From: Carya illinoinensis
Lineage: Eukaryota; Streptophyta; Magnoliopsida; Fagales; Juglandaceae
NCBI RefSeq assembly: GCF_018687715.1
Contig: NC_056757.1
Location: 30,795,501-30,859,500 of the forward strand
Direction of reading: 5' to 3'
Length of the DNA stretch: 64,000 nt
Part shown: piece by piece, positions 12,419 to 27,389 of the stretch
Layout of the letters: every line of letters starts with the position of its first letter
Numbering within the stretch: position 1 is the first letter of the stretch
Translations under genes and position numbers: made by a program
The notes under the pieces: model-generated
Seen by the model: only the letters and a program-made list of their open reading frames with translations
Told to the model about the DNA's origin: nothing
Database searches by the model: none

Positions 12419-14946
12419 ATGGCTTCTTGTTTGTGGACTCTGCTACTGGGTTTCCTAATAGTTGTCACCGGAACTCTGGGAGCTGCTCCGAGACAGCCCG
12501 TACACGTGCCATTCGGTAGAAACTATATGCCCACTTGGGCTTTTGATCACATTAAGTACTTCAATGGAGGCTCTGAGATTCAGCTCCACCTCGACAATTA
12601 CACTGGTAAAAAAGAGCTACAAAAAAGTATTCCTTCCTTTTTCCCATAAATAGACAGATGCCATCTATTCGTAGAACAACTCTTTGTATAAGTATTATAC
12701 TTGCCGGTTGCAATATCGCTGACCTTCTCCCAACACTTTTGTGCTTGATTCTGAAAAAAAGGTACTGGTTTCCAATCCAAGGGTTCTTACCTGTTCGGGC
12801 ACTTCAGTATGCAAATCAAGTTAGTTCCAGGGGATTCTGCCGGAACTGTTACTGCCTTCTACGTGAGTGATTTTCATCGCATTTTCATGTCGGTTTTCTG
12901 GCAAATGAGTAGGAAGGTCTCGACTCTTTCACCAAAAGATGCGTAGTGTTGGCTCGTTGGTTGAAAAAGCAGACTTTTTGGCTGATTTCGGGGCTTTTTT
13001 TCCTTGTGTTACCATATCTTGTTTCCTGTATAGAACTGATCTTAAAAGTATTCATGCTACAGCTATCATCCCAAAACTCGGAGCACGATGAAATAGACTT
13101 CGAGTTCTTGGGGAACAGGACGGGGCAGCCTTATATTTTACAGACAAATGTCTTCACAGGAGGGAAGGGAGACAGAGAACAGAGGATTTATCTTTGGTTC
13201 GACCCAAGCAAAGCCTACCACTCCTACTCTGTTCTCTGGAATCTGTATCAGATTGTGTTAGTTCCTCTGTTCTTTCTCTCCGTCTTTCTTTTCATTTTTG
13301 CATTTAGTTTGAAATTACCGTGTTAGATCCTTTACGATGATGTTGCTCGTATCTAAGTATTTAGAAAGTAAAATGGAAAATAGGAGCGTCTTAGCCCCTG
13401 AACTCTTAACAAAGTCTCGGGCCTGTTTGGGGGTCGCTAGGACTTTTATAAAGTGATTAAATGTTTTTACAATTTTTTTAATGAAAAAATTAGTTCTGTT
13501 ATATGTTAAAAGTATTTTTAATCTTAAATAAATTCAAAAATACATTTAAAGAAAAGTATTAAATGTGTTTTTTGGATAATGTAGAAGGTAAGTTCGTTAT
13601 ATTTCTTATCTTAATTCCAAACATATATTCAATCTTCGCCGCAACTTTTGTGGGAAACAAGGTCCCCCCCGTTTGATGCAAACAGATGATTATTTATGTT
13701 TCTGCCGTTTGGATTAGATTTTCCTAAACGTCCACACAGTTTTATCTGTCTATTTTTTAGTTGAGATCTTGATACTGAATATAACTTAATCCAAAGGTTT
13801 TAACAAGATTCTTATCACCTTGTTTATGTAGAATTAAGAACTATTTAATCTCCACCTCTTATGAATTAATGATTTTCCGAGTATCACGTGAAGATATTCA
13901 CAATGGTCCTTTATTTCCCGACAAAATCAACAACTGCTCTGATGAAACTCCTAGCCTGACATCTTCTATTTTTAAAGGGAGCCACGGCTGGAGCTAACGA
14001 TAGTTTAAAACTGAGTGTTTTTTATTTTTTCCTTTTATTTACGTGTATTTTTTTAACACTTCAATTTTTTTTAAAAAACAAAAATTCACAGCATCGTTTA
14101 GAAAAAAAAGTTGTGCTTAGCGTTTACCATTCTTGTGCTCAACATCCAATATCTGGCCGCAATCAGCGGGTACAGTTATCGCACATGTAAACAGGATTTA
14201 AAAAAAAATTTATTAGATTATTATTTTTTAATAATAATAATATTTTAATATTTTAAAAATTTTAAAATTACCATTCGTTCACAGAAAAGCAACAACTAAT
14301 GAGAAGCTGGGAAGTGTCCCATTAGTGTCAACTTCAGTCATCAGGAACGAGGATTTTTTGCCTCGCGGGTCTTGCTTTTCAACGTTGATGCCGACAAGAC
14401 TTTCTAAAACCAGTAGTTTTTAGCGGATTTGCTTTTAACTTTTTGTTGTTTTCGAAACCGGAAGTAATATTAGCTTGTCTTCACGTGGATGTGGAGAATG
14501 GGCGGGGGACATTTGTAGATTTTTATTTTTTATTTTTAACGTGCAGATTCTTCGTGGACGATGTGCCCATTCGGGTGTTCAAGAACTGCAAGGATTTGGG
14601 AGTGAAATTCCCATTCAACCAACCCATGAAGATATACTCGAGCCTCTGGAACGCCGATGACTGGGCGACCAGAGGTGGGCTGGAAAAGACAGACTGGTCC
14701 AAGGCACCCTTTATCGCCACTTACAAGAGCTTCCACATCGACGGCTGCGAGGCCTCTGTCCAGGCCAAGTTCTGCGACACCCAGGGGAAGAGATGGTGGG
14801 ACCAGAAGGAGTACCAGGACCTGGACGGATATCAGTACAGACGCCTCAAGTGGGTTCGCAGCAAATACACCATTTACAACTACTGCACTGATAGAGTCAG
14901 ATTCCCTTCCCTCCCTCCAGAGTGCAAGCGCGACAGAGACATATAA
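12419..14946 (+). CDS. Xyloglucan endotransglucosylase/hydrolase, XTH6/7-like
   Basis: Cell-wall GH16 enzyme that cuts and rejoins xyloglucan chains during wall loosening and growth. Four exons join in frame: 12419-12605, 12762-12862, 13063-13256 and 14547-14946, giving 293 residues, the usual family length. A signal peptide covers about residues 1-21. The catalytic motif [10 protein letters not shown] lies at residues 104-113, with nucleophile E106 and acid/base E110, followed directly by the N-glycosylation site NRT. The acceptor-binding block and the C-terminal XET extension with conserved cysteines ([19 protein letters not shown]) are complete. A leader intron is likely: donor at 12283 (CAG|GTAATG) and acceptor at 12414, ending four bases before the ATG after a poly-pyrimidine tract. 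Intron 3 is about 1.3 kb. Group I, XTH6/7-like, is the best match; the exact orthologue is uncertain. Confidence 0.95.
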
Positions 14947-15762
14947 TCATAAATCATCCCTCCTCCTCCCCTACTCTACCACTACCATTTATTTATTTTT
15001 AACATATGAATTAATGTCGTAATTTTTTTTATCTTAGAAGTTTTTATATTTAAGAGATTTCTTATGTTTATCACTTTGATAGATATTTATTTCGATGGGG
15101 AGTGCTGGCTTTATCTAATCTCTATACTATTATATGGTTAAAATTAAATGCTCTTATGAACAGACGATCTGCATGTTGAGACAGGTATCCAGAGATTCCT
15201 GTATTCACATGCTTGGCTATCTGTTTTTAATGATTTATGTCGCTGCAAAATTATAGATTCACGAGAAAGGTCCCAACTTTGCATATGCATTAATAATGCC
15301 ACGTTTACAAGGCTACAAGTTTTTGTGTCCTGCTTTTGCTGCTTCATCTTCCTAGACAGTTTCAATTCTCAGCTAAAGAAAATGAAACTATATATATATA
15401 TGTATAATATGAACTATGTATAGAGTTATAGAGTTCGATTCAAATCCGGTTAAAAATCGTGGGCTTTTTCAACAATTATGTCTACTTATTTTTATGAAAT
15501 TGGGAAAGAAAGAAATATTATGCAGTAACCTCTGATCTTAATTCAGTTCCTGTCTACTTATCAGCTTTTTATTGTTTGCTTGCTGCTCTCTGATTATTTC
15601 AAATAGGTTGCTGCTTTGCATTTCTTCTGACAACAGGATGAATAAAATCAGTACTCATCCAAAAAAAAAAAATTACCGGGTTCACTTCTGAGTACATATC
15701 TTCAAAATCATAAATCTACAAGAAAACTGGGAGCAAATCCAGAGACGGCAGGAAATCGAAGA

Positions 15763-19106
<3,344 letters not shown>

Positions 19107-19502
19107 GGTTGTTTTACAACCTGATCAGCAGCAGCAGCAGTGGCTAATGTGAGTTCAAAATCAGGAGGTGGGAGGGTAGATAACATGGAGAGGATGAGAT
19201 TGTCGATAGCCTCTCATTCAACTTATGGCTGTGGTTGCGTGGCATGTTACTTCTTCCACCCCCATCATCAATCTACTGTCTTTATCTCCCGTTCACCTAA
19301 GCCATTGGTTTTTCGGGTTGGCCCTACGAGACTTGTTAATTATTTCATCAAGAGTAATACTACATAAAGTTATAAAGTGTGCAAATACCGTATAATTGTT
19401 TTAAAAAAAAAGTAAGGTTTACAATTAAAAATTTAATTTTTTTTTTCATGCGGGTCCCGTATTAATGCACTTTTTTTTAAAGACATTGCATTGCGCTTGC
19501 AC

Positions 19503-19890
19503 AATCACGACTGTAAATATCATTTTTCTTTCATCCAATTCAACTATTCAGTGCATTGTGGTGAGTAATATAGTTTTTATTGTTTGATAATTATGTTAAA
19601 ATTTTAAAGAAAATCTTTTTGAGGTTGAAATGACATAAAATTCTATTTGATTTTTTAAAAATTAATAATATTTTTTTTATGGAAACCAAACCTTATAATC
19701 ACGACTACAAATATCATTTTTCTTTCATCCAATTCAACTATTTAGTGCATTGTGGTGAGTAATATAGTTTTTGTTGTTTGATAATTATGTTAAAATTTTA
19801 AAGAAAATCTTTTTGAGGTGGAAATGACATAAAATTCTATTTGATTTTTTAAAAATTAATAATATTTTTTTTTTTATAGAAACCAAACCT
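19503..19890. repeat. 194-bp tandem duplication in AT-rich DNA
   Basis: Two copies (19503-19696 and 19697-19890) run from aatcacgact to aaaccaaacc with only a few substitutions and one poly-T length change. The left copy overlaps an AT-rich MITE-like region starting near 19350. No coding content. Confidence 0.85.
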
Positions 19891-20211
19891 CATAATCAAA
19901 TAATAATGAAAATAGTTTAATAAGATTTTCAATAAGTATAATGAAAAAAATCCCTTCAACAATGCCTTATATCAAAGGGCAAAATTGTAACTATATGAAA
20001 GTTATATAGATATTTTTGAATTATTTTTATGTTTTATTTTAAAATTTTAAAAAATTATAATGATTAGATGAAACAAAATTTCTTAATGTTATATCTATTT
20101 CTTTTTACTTTATATCCAATTCGATTGAAAAATTACAGAGGGTTTCAATTGGGGCCTATACTTCTTCCCTAAACGGGAGCCCGATATGGTGGGTACGGGT
20201 AATGGTCTGTT

Positions 20212-20239
20212 TGGGCCTGGGCCTAACAAATGATGGGCT
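20212..20239 (+). promoter_or_regulatory. Site II cluster upstream of PI synthase
   Basis: TGGGCC at 20212-20217, TGGGCC at 20218-20223 and TGGGCT at 20234-20239. Site II boxes are known binding sites for TCP-type factors in growth-related plant promoters. A probable leader exon follows, with a GTGAGT donor near 20617 and an acceptor near 21085 just before the coding start, which fits this being the proximal promoter. Confidence 0.55.
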
Positions 20240-21155
20240 TTTATGGCTTGGTGTTCGGATCTAATTCCAAATGGAGCATGGGTCGGGTGCGTTGAAGCCA
20301 ATTTGGCAGTGTTGGCAAAACAGAGGGAACCCACCGAAATGGCCGTCTCTATCATTCTAACAATTGGGCAGCATCGGCAGTTCAGAATCAGCATCAGCCA
20401 TCAGTCTAGAATCAGCATCTGCACTCCAAGCTTTAGAACCAAAAATATTCTTTGTCTCCACGTATCGCTCTTTTCTTCGTTATCTCAAATCCTGTCTGAC
20501 TGGTACTTCCATCTCTATCTCTTTTGCTCTACTACTGCCTTTTTTTTTTTTTTTTTGTTGAATTTTTTAGCTGTCTCCGTCTTCATAGGAAGAATAGAAA
20601 ACTTCCGATACCATAAGTGAGTTCTATTTCCACTTCAATCAAGGTACTGTATATGATAACGAAACCCCTTCCCCAATGCATAAAAACATTTAGTGTTGTC
20701 AACCCCACAAACGAGATTTAAGAATAAGATTAGTTGATTGAACGAGAGGAATATGTCCGGGGATCAACTGGTACTGTAGCGTAAAGGAATCACTTTTTGT
20801 TTTTTGGGAAAGAACTGTTCAAGAAACCCAGAAAATGAAAAGTAAAAAGCAGCGGAAACATATTCGTCATGTCTGTTTGAAGGCCACTTTGGCATGAAAA
20901 GCTACGGTTTACATATCTGCACATTTCACTTAACCGTAATCGGAATTTCCTTACCAGTATTTAAAAACAAATTTAGGAGTGTGGGTTAAGGGAAACAACA
21001 AACAACTTCTCCTTCCCTCAAATATCGATTTCCTTGCCTACAATTTTCTTCGTTTGTTGGTTGACATGATATTGAACTGTGCAGGTGAAAGATGAATTTG
21101 GAGATTTGACTGTTTGGGGCAATTTTTCTGTTATTTCGAAAAAAAGAAGTCCATA

Positions 21156-24100
21156 ATGGACACCAAGTTGCCTCGTACAAAATTATCAGTGTACCTGTAC
21201 ATTCCCAATATCATAGGTGGGCTTGATCTTTATTATATTTTCCTCGCGCATGCTTTCTCTTTGCAAAAAAAAAAAAAACTTTACATAAATTCTCAGGAAA
21301 AAAATATCTCAAGAACGAGTTCTCATGTATTTCTATTTGGTTTTACATAATTTTGTTTCCTTTTGAATGAATGATTTCTGTTTATCTTGAGGGTGTAGGA
21401 TACATAAGAATACTCATGAACTGCCTTGCCTTTGCCGTATGCTTTTCCAACAAAAAGTTATTTTCCATTCTATACCTAATCAGGTCAGAGTCAATATTTT
21501 GGCCTCTTCTCTGTGTTGAGTTTTATAAGCTTTGCTATTTATGAAACTAGTGCTTCATGTTTATTGAAATATTCCGTTTCAGCTTTGTTTGTGATGCCTT
21601 GGATGGCTACTTTGCCCGCAAGCTCAATCAAGGTATAAGTTGCATCCTGTATTATCACCGTCATTAGTATGTTATTAATCTTTTAAATGAAGCGTAATGC
21701 AACTGATTGATCCATTATTTTGGCTCCCAACTAGTAATTTTAATTTGGTGCTCCTCAATTTTCTTTGTTTTCACTCATGTTGTTAGATACACTAGTCAAC
21801 AAAACGCTGAGTTATAGCAATCGTTTTCCCATGATCTATTTTCGTGATAGGAAGCTTTACGTGTGGGAACTTGCCACCTTTTGACATTTTGTCTTTCAAA
21901 AGTAATTTTATCATGACAAGTGGTATTCAGTAATTAATTCAACTATCTGCAGGCAACATTAAACCATATATGTTATGAACACATTATAATATGCCAGTGC
22001 TTTCTATAGTTAACATCAAGCAGTTGGTGGAAGAGGAGCTTTTAAGAATTGTGATACAAAGAATACTAATAATGGTTGTTGGTGCATCTGGAAAACTACC
22101 AGAAGCGCCCGCGGCCCGCCCCCCCCCCCCCCCCCCCCCCCCCCCCACCCCCCAAAAAAAAAACTGTGTGTGTGTGTGTGTGAAACACTATCACCTTTTT
22201 TAGAATGATTAAGATATGGAACTTGCTTTGATGATTTTAGCTTACATTATTTCTTAGACTGCTGATATCAAACACACACACAGACAGAAAGAGAGGCGAT
22301 CTTATAATCTCTCTGTAATTATGATCCTTTCCTTTTCCAGTTTCAACCTTTGGTGCTGTTTTGGACATGGTGACAGACAGGTGCTCTTAATAATCGCTCT
22401 TCCTAATACCCCAATCCCAGCTTCCTCTCCATTTTTATGTGTCACCTAGAAATGTGTTATGCTTCCCTCCTTTCTATGTTAATGTTCAAATTCTATTTGT
22501 TCTAAATTCTCTATCAACGTAAATTCTCTCTTTGTTCCAGGATTAGCACTGCTTGTCTTCTTGTCATCCTCTCTCAAGTTTATAGGTAAAATTAGTATTA
22601 TTATCTCTCTAAAGTCAGAGATGTGATAATATCCCTCTTCTATTAATTTAATATCCATGTTTTCAAATGCTCACTTAATTTAATGGGATAATTTCCAGGC
22701 CTGGATTGATCTTTTTGTCATTGCTTGCCTTAGATATTGCCAGCCATTGGCTGCAAATGTACAGGTATTTGTTTTTCATCATGTTTTAGTCTAACCATAT
22801 TCATATTGGAGCTGTCCAGAGTGGTTTACTCTAGAAGAAGAGGTCCCTCTGCTGTTGAAGAAAAACCAAGTGGCCATGATTTGATAACTACCTTCACTTC
22901 TTTTTCTGCAGCACCTTTTTGTTTGGTAGGGCTAGTCATAAAGATGTAAAAGACAGCACAAATTGGCTTTTTAAGGCTTACTATGGGAACAGGATATTTA
23001 TGGCTTACTGTTGTGTGTCATGCGAGGTTGTTATTGTTACTTTGGACTATCTTTTTAAAGCATTTCTTCTAATGATTATTACTATTCTCTTGAAATGATT
23101 TTATGGCTTCTACAGGTTCTTTACATTGTTCTATTTCTTGTTGCAAAAAATCAAACAGACGGTGTGATTGACGTAAGCCTCTATTTCGTTTGTTCATGGC
23201 ATAATTTTTTCGTTTTCCTTTTGAGTTGAACATTAGGTGGTAATCTAGTTTCTGTCTTCACATTGTAGGTTTTAGTATATACTGCAAAACAGAATTCACT
23301 CCTGTCTCTTTTAGTTGCTTTAGCTTTGTTTGGCTGGGCAATCAAGCAAGCAATCAACATAATTCAGGTAATATATAGACATGTATCTGCTTTATTGAAT
23401 CTCTTGTCCTTCAAATTCTGTATGGAATTGAGAAATGTTCCCAGATATTCTTTAATAATTTTTCCCTAATCACTGTTTTTTGCAAATCCATGAATTTGGT
23501 TGGTGAAAGCTGCTTTTGTTATATTTCTTGTTCTAAAACATGTTGATTTTTTCAAAATTTCTGCAACGTGCATGCACGTGGTCACTATTTTTTGGAGTAT
23601 TTTATATGGTTGGCTGTGATGGTAGATGAAGAAAATGAATCATTTGGGTCATAATTCAGCCAAATGCTTCATTAAAAATGTTAGATGATTATAGAATTGC
23701 CTATTTGATTCTGGGAAATTATTGGAAGGTGCTAAAGTTTTGAGCACAGGATTAGGATCCGAGAACATAGGTATGCCTGGCAATGGTAGTGGCTTGGGTT
23801 TTGGCCCTATGGGTCCTTGAAACCTCATTTTAACCCAAGCCCTATGGGTCCTTGAAACCTCATTTTCACGAGTAATTAATGTATAGTGTAAAAGTATTGG
23901 GGTATGGTAGAGTGAGCAACAGATTTATGATGGTGATTTACAATTCTAGGATTCATGCTGACAAGGATCTCTTGTGTAATTAAACCATTGTGAATTCGGA
24001 GTATTAGTAGGACAAATTCCATCTTGGTTAGATTTTAACTGTTATGCTAGTTGGGTTTTGTAGATTAGTGATCGCCAATATTTCATTAATGATAAGCATG

Positions 24101-24946
24101 TTCATGGTGCATCACGTACAACATCTATCGAAGGACGTTAGCAGGGATACCAGATTTACATCTACATTACCATACCTTGGCATTCGCTGCCCATCTGGCT
24201 AGCTGATGTGCCTGCTGATTTTGCCTCTTGGAATTGCCAGGGTTATTGTTAGTCTTCATACAAATCGAATTAATGACATTCTCAGTGATCCAGTAAGGGG
24301 TCTCCTTCCTTTGTCGGGATAAATTGCTTCTTAAAAAAATAGAGGATGAAAAAAAGAAAAAGGTAGCCTGAAATCAAAGATCAACGTAGAGTATTTATAT
24401 TCTGTGTCTGGCTTGACAGTAGCGTGGAGGAACATTGCTTTCTTAAAAAATGGAGGATGAAAAAAAAATGTAGCCTGAGATCAAAGATCAACGGAGGGTT
24501 TTTATATTCTGTCTGGCTTGACAGTAGTGTGGTGGAACATTGCTTTGTTTGGCATGTCTGGATGAAGTCTAATGGCTAAAAGTCAATGTCGAGTTTGTTC
24601 CAAGTGTATGGGGCCGAGTGTTGCATTTTTAAGGATGCTGCAAAGAAGGAATGATGATTAAACGTTGGAAATGAAAACTTTAGATATCTGTGTGTAGGTA
24701 AACATTATAAATGCATTTAGTTCTTTTGAAGCAACATACTTAATATGGCATGTATGGATGTGTTCTTTACTACCTGATTATTTTCGTGATATGCATGTTC
24801 TGGTTTCACATATTTACTTAAAAGTTAGAAACATTGACAATAAAAATATTTATTTAGACTATATGCAAATCCTCTCTTCATTCCAGATGAAGACTGCAGC
24901 AGATCTATGCGTGCTTTATGACATCAACAAGAAGCAGCGGCCCTGA
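21156..24946 (+). CDS. PIS1: Phosphatidylinositol synthase (CDP-diacylglycerol-inositol 3-phosphatidyltransferase)
   Basis: ER-membrane enzyme that makes phosphatidylinositol from CDP-diacylglycerol and myo-inositol. Ten exons join in frame: 21156-21216, 21399-21483, 21583-21632, 22341-22380, 22541-22585, 22699-22764, 22912-23026, 23116-23172, 23269-23367 and 24887-24946, giving 225 residues, matching plant PIS (about 227). The CDP-alcohol phosphotransferase motif D-G-x2-A-R-x8-G-x3-D-x3-D is intact at D56, G57, A60, R61, G70, D74 and D78, with D53 before it. Several hydrophobic membrane segments follow and the C-terminus has the family's MKTAADLCVLYD block. I chose the ATG at 21156 because it gives the short N-terminus before LSVYLYIPNIIG. 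Intron 3 carries a poly-C tract and the last intron (about 1.5 kb) a tandem duplication. Confidence 0.95.
22119..22146. repeat. Poly-C tract followed by poly-A and (TG)n
   Basis: A run of 28 cytosines follows a GC-rich gcgcccgcggcccg segment and is followed within a few bases by A10 and (TG)n. It lies in intron 3 of the PI synthase gene. Long C homopolymers are rare in plant DNA. Confidence 0.9.
24324..24539. repeat. ~108-bp diverged tandem duplication in the PIS1 last intron
   Basis: Copy 1 (24324-24434) and copy 2 (24435-24539) both run from ttgctt to ggaaca and share the aaagatcaacg...ttgacagta core, with several indels. They are separated by no spacer and lie wholly inside the intron. 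Confidence 0.8.
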
Positions 24947-24949
24947 ATT

Positions 24950-26100
24950 TCATAAACTCATATTTTTCTGTGGTTGAGGTAGTAACCTCTGTATATACTT
25001 GAAACCCAACTTATTGTTCTCGAGCTTTTATGTAAAAGTGGCATTTTTTATTCAAATTTCCTCTCATCTTTTGAAAGATCAACGGGTAAAAAAATGATAC
25101 AGATTGTCTCTTATGCTTGTTTCATGCAATCCGACGGCCAAAAGTTACCTAATTAGTAAATGATTCAGGCATGAGCTACTTTTGTGAATGATACGCAATT
25201 GTTCATTGCTGATTTGCCTGCTGGATTCTTATACTGGGAGTGTAGCAAGGTGTTCCAGTAACAAGGGAAATGTCGCAAACAGCTCAGGGTTTAGGATAAA
25301 ACCTGTTGCTCATTGCAGGAATGGAATGCCGCTATGCTTTTCATACTGAGTAGATCAGAAAGATCTTTCAGATTTAGGAATACCAAAGTTAATCATGAAC
25401 TCAAGAACATGGGGATAGCTCAAATGAGAAGAGGCATGGAGAAAGCATTTTATCTACAGATTGCAATTTGCAGGCATTCGTCAGAGGCCTAAGCTGAGAG
25501 GCCTATATGTCTCAGGTAGCCTTCGGCCCCTACGATCACATGAAAGGACATTTAAAGCCGATGGAGGAGCACAAGCTCTCCAGCATTCCATTTCTCAAGG
25601 AGGTGTGGAAAACCTATTGAATCGCTCGTCATCGCTTTAGGTTTGGTGCAAGATTTGGAAGACTTGTACGAGCAGCTTGATCCCTTCCGGTAATATGTAG
25701 CACTCAAATTCTTGCAAGTGGGAATTCTGCTGTTTCAGCAATTGCGGGAAGAAGTATACTGTGCCATATATCAAGGCGTGACATACTGATGCTTGAAAAT
25801 CAGCTGCTAATGCTGGTTTTTAAACGGCTGCTTGATGTTGAGAAACATGGTGAATTCTCTTCCCCGTCCAAATAGCCTATTAAAGGTTCAATTTACCCAT
25901 TCCTTACAGCTTGGTTATAAATCTGACTCCAGATAAAGCGTTTGTCAACATATTTAGACCCAATTTCTATTTCCCCGACACGTATTGGGTGTGTACGAGA
26001 TTATGAGCTTTGCAATCCGCGCTTCCATGCAGGGGTAGACAATAAGAGTAATGCTAAACACATTTTTAAGATATTCAGGTCCAGGATGCTCTATTGAAAA
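24950..26100. other. Intergenic DNA downstream of PIS1; unassigned coding-like stretch
   Basis: The first few hundred bases are probably PIS1 3' UTR and flank. Around 25510-25620 a short plus-strand frame beginning with an ATG encodes about 36 non-repetitive residues before a stop, and similar composition continues with stops to about 25860. I do not recognise it and see no splice structure; it may be an old gene fragment. Nothing else is evident. Confidence 0.3.
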
Positions 26101-26101
26101 A

Positions 26102-26241
26102 GAGCAATGCTACATACAGTCACCTTTGCGTACTCCCTGCGCACTCCACTGATATGATTGGCTGGATTAATTTTTTTTTAATATCCAACCAATCATATCA
26201 CTGGAATGCACAAAAGAGTGCACAAAAAGGACTGCACATAG
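26102..26241. mobile_element. Fold-back MITE (~140 bp)
   Basis: The left half reads atacagtcacctttgcg...gcactcc...gatatgattggctgg and the right half is its imperfect reverse complement, ccaaccaatcatatc...ggaatgcac...ggactgcac, around an A/T-rich centre. The whole unit would fold into one long hairpin. Target duplications are not clear. Confidence 0.55.
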
Positions 26242-26397
26242 AATTTTTGATTGAAAAAAAATGTGAGTCTACCATTAAAAATAAAGCTTTTTTTCTCACT
26301 GTCTAAATAATCCCCAACTATCCTCTTCGACTGCATTCTCATATGGTTCCTTCCAACCACAAACATCTCACTAATCATATCTATTCCATATACAGGG

Positions 26398-26740
26398 TAT
26401 TACAGCTACCAAATCCCAAGATTTTAGCAGCTACCAAATCTATTACAGCTACCAAATCTCATGATTTTAGCAATCTCTAATACAACTACCAAATCTCACG
26501 ATTTTAGCAATCTCTATTACAACTAACAAATCCCATGATTTTCCATGATCTTAGCAGCTACCAAATTATCCAAATTCCATGATTTTAGCAATCTCTATTA
26601 CAGCTACCAAATCGTACGATTTCTCTATATAGTTATTTTTATCTTTCTTTTCATGTATAACTCATCAAACATGTTTATATATTTGTATATGAGATCAATG
26701 AGAAGTAAGAGGAATTATTCTACCAATTTATTTCTTAACA
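26398..26740 (+). repeat. Copia 5' LTR
   Basis: A 343-bp LTR beginning TATTACAG and ending CTTAACA. Its first half is a run of degenerate repeats of the ttacagctaccaaatc / cccatgattttagcaa type. The second half (ctatatagttattttt to cttaaca) is the part best shared with the 3' LTR and contains a TATA-like ctatatag. Confidence 0.85.
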
Positions 26741-26752
26741 TAGTATCAGAGC
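26741..26752 (+). other. Primer-binding site, initiator Met-tRNA type
   Basis: TAGTATCAGAGC directly follows the 5' LTR and matches the usual plant copia TGGTATCAGAGC with one change. It is complementary to the 3' end of initiator methionine tRNA, the primer for minus-strand synthesis in this family. Confidence 0.85.
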
Positions 26753-27038
26753 TAAATCGTTCATTTCCCTTGCCATGGCTTCCTCCGACGATACTTCCCA
26801 ACTTTCCGTCCCATACCTTTTTCGTCCCTCTGATTCTTCAAGTCTCGTCCTTGTTTCCAGTCATCTCACTAGTAGGGGTGTACAGAAACCGACCGGCCGA
26901 AACCACCGGTGAACCGGTCGACGTACGGTATAATTTATTCAAAACCGTTGAATATCGGTTCGGCAGCGGTTTGACCCTAGTTCAAACCGCTGAACCGGCC
27001 GACTTAATAATGTTTATTTATTTATTTATACCTTACTT

Positions 27039-27156
27039 AAACGACGTCGTTTCACTTAAATAAGTGAAACGGCGTCGTTTAATATCTGAAGTTTAAAAAA
27101 AAAAAAACTAAATGAAACGGTGCCGTTTGGCTTAAGCCAAATGGTGCTGTTTCATT
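27039..27156. repeat. Two adjacent long palindromes inside the hAT-type element
   Basis: Hairpin 1 pairs 27039-27058 with 27061-27080 (one mismatch, 2-nt loop). Hairpin 2 pairs 27111-27134 with 27133-27156 around a cttaag centre, with a few mismatches. Both contain aaacggcgtcgttt-like boxes, so the four arms are related to each other. Confidence 0.8.
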
Positions 27157-27239
27157 CTAGGGTTTAAAGTCCCCCGAGTCCTTCTTCTTCCTCGATTCCT
27201 TCTTCTTCTCTCCTTCTTCATTCTCAGACGCCGCCCCCC

Positions 27240-27389
<150 letters not shown>

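Noticed and set aside
20243..20620. 125-residue frame upstream of PIS1
   Set aside because: It overlaps the likely PIS1 promoter and leader and ends in a poly-T-encoded Phe run; no homology recognised.
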